The notes beneath the pieces were generated by a model. That model was not told where the DNA came from. It did no database searches and saw only the letters and a list, made by a program, of their open reading frames with translations. The translations under genes and the position numbers were made by a program. 64,000 nucleotides of DNA from Cannabis sativa. Taxonomy: Eukaryota; Streptophyta; Magnoliopsida; Rosales; Cannabaceae. The stretch's first letter is position 1; every line of letters begins with the position of its first letter. Location: contig NC_083601.1 in assembly GCF_029168945.1 (NCBI RefSeq), forward strand, positions 70,669,595 to 70,733,594, given 5' to 3'. Below are positions 1 through 9,600 of the stretch, piece by piece.

Positions 1-2
1 TC

Positions 3-1004
3 TGGGTAGTGGTGGACCGATTTACGAAATCTGCTCATTTTCTGCCGGTTAGAACAACATTTTCAGTGGATCAGTTGGCAGAACTGTACGTCAGAGAGAT
101 AGTGAGACTTCACGGGGTACCGAAGTCTATAGTTTCGGACAAGGATCCGAAGTTCACCTCCAAATTTTGGCAAAGTTTGCAACGGGCAATGGCTACAAAG
201 CTAAAATTTAGTACAGCATTCCATCCTCAGACAGATGGTCAGTCCGAAGGGACAATTCAGATATTGGAGGACATGTTGAGAGCCTGTGTTATGGACTTTG
301 AAGGCTCATGGAATAAGTATCTACCGTTGATAGAATTTGCGTACAACAACAGTTATCAGAGTACGATAGGGATGGCTCCCTATGAACGGTTGTACGGTAG
401 AAAGTGTAGATCCCCTATCCACTGGGATGAGACAGGGGAGAGGAAATACCTAGATCCAGAGTCAATTCAGCGGACCAATGAGGCAATAGAAAAGATAAAA
501 GCTAGAATGCTTGCCTCACAGAGCAGACAGAAGAGTTACGCAGATCCGAAACGTAGAGATGTTGAGTTCCGAGTAGGGGACCATGTGTTTTTACGAGTAT
601 CTCCGATGAAGGGGATTAAACGTTTCGGGAAAAGAGGCAAGTTATGCCCTAGATTTACAGGACCTTTCGAGATTCTCGAGAAGATAGGTCAAGTGGCATA
701 TCGGTTAGCATTGCCTCCAGCCTTATCAGCAGTGCACAACGTATTCCATGTCTCAATGTTGAGAAAATACGTTTCAGACCCCTCTCATATACTCAGTTAT
801 GAGAGTCTTCAGCTTCAGCCAGACATGTCATATGAGGAACAACCAGTGCAGATCCTGGATAGAAAGGATAAAGTCCTTCGGAATAAGACCATAGCGTTGG
901 TCAAGGTTCTCTGGAGAAACAGTAAGGTGGAAGAAGCCACCTGGGAGCTAGAGTCAGATATGAGAGCTCAATATCCAGAGTTATTCAGGTTAGATTGGGA
1001 GTAA
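3..1004 (+). CDS. Chromovirus pol, integrase core to chromodomain (5' truncated by window)
   Basis: This is the C-terminal end of a Ty3/gypsy polyprotein that would insert element cDNA into chromatin. The frame is open from the window edge to a TAA at 1002-1004. Counting residues from the GTG at 9, the first catalytic Asp lies in VVDRFTKSAH at the very start, the second in VSDKDPKF near residue 44, and the Glu in DGQSEGTIQ near residue 80. Next comes the GPY/F-type segment (CPRFTGPFEILEKIG, about 214-228), and then a chromodomain-like tail (VLWRNSKVEEATWE, about 302-315). The usual conserved SER after DGQ reads SEG, but the Glu is kept. No stop or frameshift is visible, so this end looks recent. 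The protein ends shortly after YPELF and runs straight into LTR-homologous DNA, so the normal C-terminal tail, the polypurine tract and the LTR start seem to be missing. Confidence 0.9.
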   Translation, partial: WVVVDRFTKSAHFLPVRTTFSVDQLAELYVREIVRLHGVPKSIVSDKDPKFTSKFWQSLQRAMATKLKFSTAFHPQTDGQSEGTIQILEDMLRACVMDFEGSWNKYLPLIEFAYNNSYQSTIGMAPYERLYGRKCRSPIHWDETGERKYLDPESIQRTNEAIEKIKARMLASQSRQKSYADPKRRDVEFRVGDHVFLRVSPMKGIKRFGKRGKLCPRFTGPFEILEKIGQVAYRLALPPALSAVHNVFHVSMLRKYVSDPSHILSYESLQLQPDMSYEEQPVQILDRKDKVLRNKTIALVKVLWRNSKVEEATWELESDMRAQYPELFRLDWE

Positions 1005-2052
1005 TTATGAAATTATTTATAGCTATTTAAATAATTTATGATACTGTTATTCATGTTATTCAGTAGCTTTTATATTTCGCATTTCCGGTGTCCGGTATTT
1101 TGGAACTCGGCGTTTGGCTCAGTAGAAATCACAACTTAGTATGTTAGTATTTTGGGGACGGGTTTTAGACATTGGGAATGTCGGGAATGGCCGGGAATTT
1201 AGAATTTCCCAAAAATACCCCTTTAGTATGATTTATGTGGTTTTATGGTGGAGGGGCAAAATGGTCTTTTTGCCCCATTAGTATTTTGTCTTATGTGATT
1301 TATTAAATGGAAAATAAATGATAATTGTTTATTTTAATGGCTGAAATAAAATGAGTTAAATGGCTTTATTCTTGTAATTCCTTTCATTTTTCAACACTTA
1401 GAAAAAAATTAGAAATTTTCAAAGAAACACTCTCTTTTTCCTCTCTATTTTCGGCTGAAGCATTTGGGGTGCATGGACTGATTTTCTCTTTGATTTCCAA
1501 GCAAACTTTCATCCATTCTTAAGATCCTTTGCAAGCTAGGTTAGCTCTCTTGATTTCTTCCTTTAAATTTTGAGAAAAATGATGAAAAAGTTGAGTAAAA
1601 TGCATGTTTTTGTGGCTGTTCTTGTTGCTGTGTTTGGTTGTTATTTTCTGAGGTTCAAAGCATGTTTATTTGATGTTAACTGAGTTCTTTGAAGCATGAT
1701 TAGTTAGGTTGTTCAAGCTTTGAGTTTTCTATGCAAATATGTGATTTTTGAGAGAAAATATTATATTTTGTTTCTGTGAATTGCTGGATGTTCTTGTATG
1801 TTTTCAGAGGTGTTATTATGCTTAGTTAAGTAGAATTAACTAGGTTAGGATGCATGTTAGGTGGATTTTCTCAAGCTTGAGTTTGGAACTCAAAGCTTGA
1901 GCTCCAATGGTGTTTTTCATTTCTGTGCATTCTGGGTAGGTTTGATGCTTTAGAAATGTTATTTGGGATATATGGAGTAGGTCTGGAAGGTTTGGTACCA
2001 ATTGGGGATAAATTGGTCGAGTTATGAATTTTTGAAGTTGCTGCCTGCGAGG

Positions 2053-2144
2053 AACCGGAATTCCGGTTGTGCATCCGGAATTCCGGATGGGGGTCCCGAA
2101 TTTCCCGTAACCGGAATTCCGGTTGGGCAACCGGTCTACCGGTT
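2053..2144. repeat. Cluster of CG-containing palindromes in LTR A
   Basis: Three copies of the palindrome CCGGAATTCCGG lie at 2055-2066, 2075-2086 and 2111-2122. The middle one extends to an 18-base perfect palindrome (2072-2089). A fourth related imperfect palindrome, AACCGGTCTACCGGTT, is at 2129-2144. The inverted LTR at the right edge carries the same cluster at about 63822-63906, so it belongs to the family and is not a local accident. Function is unknown; binding sites or DNA hairpins are possible. Confidence 0.85.
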
Positions 2145-2478
2145 GGGGGATTTTTCGAACCACTAGTTTTCCTCGTTTTTATGTTTTAGGGGGTATTGCC
2201 ATGCTTTTTATCGATAGGGAAACTTTTAGTTCCTAGTTTTAGTCCCCGGGAAGTGATTTAGCGTGTCACTTATAGCGTTGTGATTTTTATGGTTTAGGAG
2301 CCAGTAAACCGCCGCTCAGCTTCAGTTCCAGTCAGGTTGACCGGCACACCTGAATTCGGAATCCAGGTAAGATTAGTATAACAGTATGCATATGTAGATT
2401 ACATGTTTAGCGTGCATGTAGGAAGCTGTTAGATTACATTAGATATGTATGTTGGCTTCGAACCATCCAACCCTGTCA

Positions 2479-2706
2479 CGTCGGTACAGGCTGGAGTATG
2501 ACCAGCAGCCGGAGTATGACCGGTTTGACCGATCAGGCTGACACTGGTTGGTGGTTCCGTGCTATTGACGTATCCCGTCGGTACAGGCTGGAGTATGACC
2601 AGCAGCTGGAGTATGACCGGTTCGACCGATCAGGAGGGTATAGTAACACGTCGGTACAGGCTGGAGTATGACCAGCAGCCGGAGTATGACCGGTTCGACC
2701 AATCAG
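2479..2706 (+). repeat. Three-copy tandem repeat of about 60 bp in LTR A
   Basis: The block starting CGTCGGTACAGGCTGGAG occurs at 2479, 2576 and 2649. Each copy contains two sub-repeats of GGAGTATGACC and ends near GACCGATCAGG. Spacers between copies are unequal (about 39 and 14 bases). The inverted LTR at 63270-63500 carries the same arrangement. Confidence 0.9.
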
Positions 2707-2747
2707 GTTGTTACGTGTCAATAGTACCGTCCCTATGAACGTTCAGA

Positions 2748-2837
2748 ACTCAGTACCATGTTGGACATGGCAGTAGTGGCTCAGTACCATGTTGGACATG
2801 GCAGTAGCGGGACTCAGTATCGTGTTGGACACGGCAG
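2748..2837 (+). repeat. Three short hairpin repeats in LTR A
   Basis: The unit CTCAGTACCATGTTGGACAT appears twice and a variant once. Each unit can fold as a 5-bp stem around the loop TTGGA. In the third unit CATG...CATG becomes CGTG...CACG, a compensatory change that keeps the stem. The right-edge inverted copy at 63140-63225 shows the same alternatives. Confidence 0.85.
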
Positions 2838-3312
2838 TTAGTATTATGTATGAGTATTATTATGCTTTTCTTACTGCGAGTGGAGCTCGACTCAGGTTTA
2901 TGTTCATGTGTAGGTAAAGGCAAGGCTATAGCTGATGGACCGTGAGCGAGCTTATGAGATTGTACATGTCGGGGCGGTTAGGCCTGGAGCGTACGATCCT
3001 CAGGACAGCAAGGCTGAGTTGTTTTGTAATTGGTCGTTAGACGACTTTGTTTTGATGTAAAAGTTAAACAGTTAAAACGTTTGTAAATGATTTTATAAAT
3101 CGGGATCCCGAGACTTTTATAATATGGTTTATAAGTTTATTTAAAAAGCAAAACTTTAATTAATCACGTTTTTCCATAAACCTCGTTGATTAGCAACGAG
3201 CTGCACAGTACGTTTAAAAATCACGTAATACGCCTAAGATAGTTAGGGTGTTACAGATCAGGTCCTTGCAGCCAATGTACATATCAAACCAGTCTTCAGC
3301 ATCTAAAAACCT

Positions 3313-3328
3313 TGGCGCTCTGATACCA
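3313..3328 (-). promoter_or_regulatory. Primer-binding site of element B (initiator tRNA-Met)
   Basis: Read on the minus strand this is TGGTATCAGAGCGCCA, four bases after the LTR end. Its first 12 bases match the 3' end complement of plant initiator tRNA-Met. This fixes both the orientation and the LTR boundary. Confidence 0.9.
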
Positions 3329-3331
3329 TGT

Positions 3332-5373
3332 TGTAACGCCCTGTCCAACAGGGACGCCACGTGTGTGCACTTTATTTAAAATACCAATAATTATATAAGA
3401 GGTAATTATACTAAAAGTGTGGGTAATTAAATTTTTTGATAGTTAAAACTCAACCTTTAAACTATTTAACAAAAGATAAATAACATGATTTATGGGGTTC
3501 CCCTGTTTTCAAAATATTTACAAACTGGTTTCAAAGTATTTTACATCATAAGCTTTATATTTTTTCCAAAATACAATCAAAATAGAGCATCATTAAAATT
3601 TGGGCTGCACTGATGGTATGTACATTCTTTGCTTTACGACCATAAACTCATGGTTGCTCGACTTTAGCTTTTCCTTTACCTGCACCATAAAGCACCTGTG
3701 AGTCACAGAGACTCAGCAAGAAAGTGATTAAAACAATAATTGAAAGAAAATGATTATCAACTTATTCTCATGCCATTATTTTTACTCACTATTCGATAAT
3801 AATAAGCATTTCCTTAAACATCATACATTCCTGGTACTTAATAAAGTACCACTTTTACCACTCGTTACATACGAGCTGAATATGTCACTATCGTTGCCCG
3901 ATAACGCAAACGATAAGTAAGAAACCTAACCGCGGTTTCAAGAGTAATTACTCATAACGGTAATAACCGTTTCCAACCCTAGGTAATAACCTAGGCTTAA
4001 TAAGCTTTAGTCAACATCATAATAATAATTAAGGTCACCTCCATTCATTCATCGATTTTTAACCACATACGGTGCTTACCACTTTTCTTACCTTAATTCA
4101 GAAGTCAAGAATATGGCCGACACAGGTGGAAAAACAAGCTAGGCAATCCGGTCCTATGTCACGACAATTGAAACACAATAAATACCTTAACATAATATTC
4201 CGGATTAAAACCCTAATTCTAAACCGATTAGACTTAGCCTTCACCATCAATATAATAATTCAAATAACTCAAAATTATTCAAAGGCAGGTACTAGGTTCA
4301 ACCCCGAGCTAAACACGGATCAGAGAAAAACCCGAGAATTTTTCCCCTGCTGTAACCGGTCGACCGGTTCTGATACAGCAGAACCAACCGGTCGACCGGT
4401 TGCTGCCAGACCAGAAAAATTCTGGTTTTTCTCCTCCAGCTCGAACCAAAACCAATTCAGACCTAATTTGCGAGTTCCGAGCAGTTCAATATACCAAATA
4501 CAACATATTCAACACATCATTTAATCACAATTCACCATTTAACTCAAAATCAACATCTCACTTGACAATTTGCATAAAAACATCTCTTTCAACACCTATT
4601 TAATTGCACAGCCCTTAATCTCACTCAATCTTCATTCACACAAGTTTCAAATCACCCTAAGAACCTACCCTAACTTCAGTTTATACCCCAGCTCTGGATT
4701 AAATGAAAACCCTCACCAAAACCTAAACTAAACTCATAAAAACCAACCAAGAGAAGAGTAGAAACCATACCTCCACTTAGCTAGCTTCTAGGGTTAGGAT
4801 TAGCTCAAGAAATTGAAGAAAAAGAAATGAGTTTTCCCTGGTTCCAGCTGCTACAAGAATCGGCAGAAGGAGAAGAAGAAGAGAAGCTTGGAGCTTTGTA
4901 TTTTTTTGAAAAAAAATGCTTTCTTGTCATAGAAGGAAGCTTCTTTAAATAAGGGTTTTCTTTTTTTTTTTAAAAAAAAAAAATAGGCAGCTTAAAATAA
5001 AATGAAAGAAAATTCAAAATAAAAGGTTCCATTGGATTTGCTAATCTACCCCTCTCACATAATTTTTTTTTTTTTTTTAAAAAAAACCCTAGGGGCATTT
5101 TGGTAATTTTTACTAATTCCCCATTCCGACATTCTAATAAAATTCTAACTTAATCCGGGATATTCTCAAAATAATTCTTTCATTTAATGTCGTGACATTG
5201 CTAACCACATAGCTAAAATTCCACAATTTACCGGGCCCAAAATAACGCATTCCATTAAATAATTTCCCAACAATTTACCTAAGTAAGATCATAATCCTAC
5301 TTCATTTTCCAAGTAATTACATATTTAATAAAATATGTCCATTTAAATATTATTTATTTTCTGGGATATTACA
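3332..5373 (-). repeat. 5' LTR of element B (2042 bp)
   Basis: On the minus strand the LTR starts TGTAATATCCCAG and ends GGGCGTTACA, giving matching TG...CA ends. It contains two perfect copies of AACCGGTCGACCGGTT (4354-4369 and 4386-4401), two oligo-T/oligo-A snap-back tracts (4961-4983 and 5063-5086) and, at 3671-3688, GTGCAGGTAAAGG on the minus strand, a motif shared with the LTRs of A and A prime. No open reading frame here looks coding. Confidence 0.85.
4961..5086. repeat. Two oligo-T/oligo-A inverted repeats
   Basis: About 11 T followed by 12 A at 4961-4983, and about 16 T followed by 8 A at 5063-5086. Both are potential snap-back hairpins, and both are prone to length error in assembly. 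Confidence 0.8.
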
Positions 5374-6205
5374 CAATAGCTATGTAAAACCAACAATGGA
5401 GATCGAATATCCTTATAATAATAAAGCTCATTATTTAATGAAGGGTTGTATTTTCTTCTAATATTTATTTTAATCCATTTATTTTAAATATATATTTATT
5501 TAATTAAAATTTCCAATTTAGAATGAAAAATTTCAAATATAATTTTTAATTTAATATTTATAAATTATACTTAGATGGATACGAAAATAACGTGAATTAT
5601 TTCCATCTTAGTGATAATTTCCATAAATATTTAGAAAAGTATTCAATTTAAGTTGTTTCAAAATTAATTTAAATTAATTTACAACTCAAATTAATTTTCT
5701 ATAAATATATATTGCATTTTCGAAAAATGCTTTAAAAATAAAATAAAATAAATCCTGGAAAATTACTCTAATTTTATGTTGGCCCAAAATTAATAAAAAT
5801 TAATTTTCAACAAAAAATATAATTTCCCTATTTAATTAAATATCTAAGAAAAATTTAAAATATTTAAGTATCATGATTAAAAAATCAACTTAAATATTAA
5901 TTTTTCTATTTAATTAAATACACTAGAAAAATACTTCAAGCAAAACAGATAATATCTATCTAGACTTTCATAGACTAATTAATCCAATTTCTAATTATAA
6001 TATATTTTAGTTCATTTATTTTAATTAATCATTAAATGAAAAAATCAATGTTTTAAGTTGGTCCAAAATTAAATAAATAATTTTCAACTTTAATCTATTT
6101 TTCAAATAAAATTCGAAATTTCTGCATTAAAGAAATGCAATTTCAAAATTTTGGGAAATGATTAATAAAATAAAATAAAATATATTCTGAAAATTATTCA
6201 AACTA
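5374..6205 (-). mobile_element. Leader fragment of an Angela-like copia element
   Basis: AT-rich DNA that matches 58588-59590 of copia 3 and, less well, 9628 onward in copia 1, for example the shared CAATGGAGATCGAATATC. It is a piece of the long noncoding leader, yet on the minus strand it follows the end of copia 1 pol. The order pol then leader is wrong for one element. The junction at 6205/6206 is therefore probably a deletion joining two neighbouring copies, or a recombination product. Confidence 0.75.
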
Positions 6206-9041
6206 TGGGATTTAAAGCACCACCCTTGTAGACTAATACTAGATCTCTTGTACTCTTTAAGTATTTCAGAATATACTTAACTGCATTCCAATGTTGTTGT
6301 CTTGGATTTGACTGAGACCTGCTCACGATTCCAACTGCATAGCAGATGTCAGGTCTAGTGCATAACATTGCATACATTAGACTTCCAACTGCAGAAGCAT
6401 AAGGAATTTTCGCCATGTCCTCTATCTCTTCAGGATCAGTAGGAGACTGTTCCTTAGATAGACGAATACCATATCTAGAAGGCATATTCGCCCCATTGGT
6501 GTTGTTCATGGAGAATCTCTCTAAAACTTTGTCAATATAGGTTGTTTGAGAGAGAGCAAGAGATCTGTTCTTCCGATTTTTGATAATTTGAATACCAAGA
6601 ACATAGGATGCTTCACCCAAATCTTTCATATCGAATTGAGTGTTAAGCCATTCCTTGATGTGAGTCATTTTCTTGATATTGTTTCCAATAATCAAAATGT
6701 TGTCAACATAAAGGACCAGGAATACTACTACTTGGTCTTCCTTGAGTTGGTAAACACAAGGTTCATCTTCATTTTGAAGAAAGCCGTAGGTCTTGATGAT
6801 TTCATCAAACCTTTTGTTCCATGAGCGAGAAGCTTGCTTAAGTCCATAGATAGACCTATTTAATTTGCAAACTTTCTTTTCCTGCCCTGGAAGAACATAG
6901 CCTTCTAGTTGCTCCATATAGATGGTTTCTTCAAGTACCCCATTAAGGAAGGCAGTCTTGACATCCATTTGCCAGATTTCATAATCGAAAGCAGCAGCTA
7001 TGGAGAGAAGAATTCAGATGGATTTGAGCATGGCAACAGGACTAAAAGTTTCCTCATAGTGCACGCCTTCTCTTTGGGTATAACCCTTGGCTACAAGTCT
7101 AGCTTTAAAAGTTTCAACTTTTCCTCCAGCTCCTCTTTTCTTCTTGTAAACCCACTTCCATCCTATAAGATGATAGTCATCAGGTGCGTCTACATATTCC
7201 CAGACTTTGTTCTTTTTCATGGAATCCATTTCTGAATCCATGCTGGCTGACCATCGTTTCCGTTGCGGACTAGCCATTGCCTGTTTATAGGTTAATGGGT
7301 CGTCTTCAATACCGTCACCAACGACCATATTGATTTCACCATCCAAGCCATAACGAGCTGGTTTTGTTGAAACTTTAGCAGTAGTTTTCTCAGTTGGTTC
7401 GACTGAGGGAGTGGGATTTTCCTCTTCTCTAGTGGAAGAGAACGGAACATTGGAAGGACTTATATCTGAAAGCATTTCCTCCAACACTACTTTACTTTGT
7501 GGTTTGAAATTCTTAATATAGTCATCTTCAAGGAAAGTGGCGTTTGTGGAAACAAACACTTTATCATCCTTGCAACTATAAAATAGTCCACCCCTAGTCT
7601 CTTTAGAATTTCCGACAAACATGCAAACTTCAGTTCGTGACTCAAGTTTGCCGTCTTTCTTTCTTAAGACATGAGCAGGGCACCCCCAGATTCTGTAATG
7701 GTGTAAACTAGGTGTACGACCATTCCATAGTTCTAAAGGTGTCTTAGGGATTGATTTAGATGGAACAACATTTAGAATGTCGGTTGCCATCTGAATTGCA
7801 TATCCCCAGAAGGACGTAGGTAGAGTTGAGTTAATAAGCATGGACCTAACCATTTCCAAAAGCGTGCGATTCCGTCTTTCTGCAACTCCATTTTGCTGTG
7901 GAGTGCTAGGGGCGGTTAATTGGGATTCAATTCCAAGTTCAATTAAATGATCTTTGAACTGTATATCCATATATTCTCCACCCCTATCAGTTTGCAAGAT
8001 CTTTAATATTTTACCCAATTGGTTTTGAGCCAATGCGTGAAATTCCTGAAACTTTTTTAATGTTTCAGATTTCTTACGCATAAGGTAAATATGTCCATAT
8101 CTAGAGTAATCGTCAATGAAAGTGACAAAGTACTCATAACCACCTCGGGATTTTACATTCAAAGTTCCGCACACATCTGAATGCACTAACCCTAGGGGTT
8201 GTTTGGCACGCTCTCCCTTTGCAGAGAAAGAACGTTTGGTCATCTTTCCTTCTAGGCAAGACTCGCAAACAGGTAATTCAACTAAGACGACATTTTTCAA
8301 TGGACCGTCTTTGGTTAGCCTGTCATAGCCTATGTGACCCAAACGTAAATGCCATAGATATGTTTCTTTATCATCATCGATCTTTTGCTTTTTATGGTTT
8401 CTAGGTTTAGCTACTTTAAAAAGTTCGTTGTGTAGGGCAAATGGTGTTTCTGGTCTAAGAACATAAAGCCCCTGTTCCATGGATGCAACACAAATATGAA
8501 TGTCATTTCGAGAAATGGTAGAACCAGAACTCGAAAAATCTAATTTGTATTGTTGCAATTGTAAGCATGAAACAGAAACCAAGTTTCTAATGAAATTTGG
8601 AATGTATAAGACATTGTCTAATTCCAAAATTCTGTTTTGAAACTTGAGTTTCGCTTTTCCTCTAGCTCTAACCGAAACCATTTCGCCATTACGAACCTTA
8701 AGTTTTAACTCTCCGGATTTCAAATAATTCCAATTCTCAAGCAATTGCAATGAACAACTTACATGGTTTGTAGACCCAGAATCAAGAATCCAAATGGATT
8801 TATCATTCTCTAACACACATGATTCGAAGACTAAAGCATCACTGCTTATTCGTTTGGTAATTGTTGTTCTTGCTGGTTCATTTTGTTGTGAAGTATAACT
8901 TGAGGAAGTGGAATCACTTTCTCTTATCTTCTCAACTAAGCTTGAAGTAGTAGGATTTATGGAGTTATGAACTATTTGCTCTTCAGAGTGAACAATTCCC
9001 AGCTTACATGCTTTCTGGAATTTAATGTCCATCATGAACAT
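6206..9041 (-). pseudogene. Copia 1 pol: protease, integrase, reverse transcriptase, partial RNase H
   Basis: The first open stretch (9041-7014, 675 codons) has the protease DSGSTNHV near residue 87. It continues with the WHLRLGH...CESC zinc-binding pre-integrase region and the integrase Asp (VHSDVCG), Asp (LQTDRGGEY) and Glu (NGVAERRNRT). It then enters reverse transcriptase (LVAKGYTQREG). A TGA at 7014-7016 stands where copia 2 has CGA for Arg, a change expected from CpG decay. The frame continues to 6206. The active-site motif reads YVDN (Asn codon 6699-6701) instead of YVDD, so the enzyme would be dead even if read through. Relative to copia 2, 13 codons are missing before the reverse transcriptase. 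The protein is cut off just before RNase H. No gag zinc knuckle precedes the protease. Confidence 0.92.
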
Positions 9042-9284
9042 ATGTGAAGAATTACTCTGACAAGGAGTTTATAACTTCAAGTTCAATTGCTAAGATATTA
9101 ACTAGGAGTGGAATGGGATGAGGGTTATTGGCACTACAACACATCAATAAAACAAAAGTAAGGTTTTGGTTCAAATTCATACACAAGTTTAGAAAATAAC
9201 AAATCATCATATATGTTATAATAATACTAAATCTAACATAGTTTATTTTCCAAGGTTTCCAACATAATGAAATACAGTGTCCCT

Positions 9285-9600
9285 GTGGGCGAGAGTCAAA
9301 GATAACATTAGTTGAATAGAGTAGTCAACTCATCTAAAATAAAACAATTTTAGCAACCTTTTATTCGATCAAAATTAGAATCCAACGTTGTCCTGGTAGG
9401 CGAGAGTCAAGGTTATTCTCATTTTATGAGCTTCCACCATTGTTTCATGTTTTATGAGTTTATCTCTAAGTAGTCACCGTAGGGGAGAGTCTAATAGAGA
9501 CGAAAACTCACAAAGCACTTATCAAATGAAATCTTACGGTTTTAAAAGTTTTCAACGAATAACCATCCATATGGGGACGAAGTCTAGCGTCTCGAGGTTA
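9285..9600. repeat. Degenerate repeat of GCGAGAGTC motifs in the copia leader
   Basis: The motif GGCGAGAGTCAA occurs near 9288 and 9400, with weaker versions near 9483 and 9573. The matching region of copia 3 has GTGAGAGTC near 58268 and GCGAGAGTC near 58380, then two weaker copies. Conservation of spacing in two copies suggests an old tandem array. Confidence 0.6.

Larger units (their letters stand above)
1..3255 (+). mobile_element. Ty3/gypsy chromovirus element A (Tekay/Del-type), 3' part
   Basis: The window opens inside pol of a plus-strand Ty3/gypsy element and runs through the integrase end and the 3' LTR. The LTR ends in GTGTTACA at 3255. The next base begins sequence of a different element (B), so A was inserted into B's 5' untranslated region. 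The 5' half of A lies left of the window. The integrase plus chromodomain-like C-terminus and the LTR of about 2.25 kb fit the Tekay/Del chromovirus clade; that clade name is inferred from family knowledge. Confidence 0.85.
1005..3255 (+). repeat. 3' LTR of element A
   Basis: This noncoding stretch matches three other places: the start of the fragment at 46991-47407, and in inverted form 62686-64000. It ends in GTTAGGGTGTTACA, a canonical CA end. It contains a triplicated 60-bp motif (2479-2706), three short hairpin repeats (2748-2837), a cluster of CCGGAATTCCGG palindromes (2053-2144), and TAGGTAAAGG at 2911-2920. The related fragment at 46991 starts with TGTAAAGACC and has about 45 bases before the shared TAATTATGAAATTATTTA. 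Those bases are absent here, so the 5' edge of this LTR was probably deleted. Confidence 0.8.
3256..5373 (-). mobile_element. Ty3/gypsy element B, 5' LTR plus start of leader
   Basis: A minus-strand Ty3-type element of which only the 5' LTR (3332-5373) and 76 bases of leader remain. The rest is displaced beyond the left edge by insertion of element A at 3255/3256. The leader holds a good primer-binding site. Downstream on the plus strand the LTR abuts copia leader sequence at 5374, so B inserted into that older copia DNA. Confidence 0.85.

Noticed and set aside
2479..2706. CRISPR-like array
   Set aside because: Spacers are unequal, only three copies exist, the repeats are long and the context is a plant LTR.
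7014..7235. Plus-strand frames opposite copia pol (also near 6546, 6909, 51250 and 51612)
   Set aside because: Mirror frames of the conserved pol sequence, with the same positions open in copia 1 and copia 2 because pol itself is conserved.
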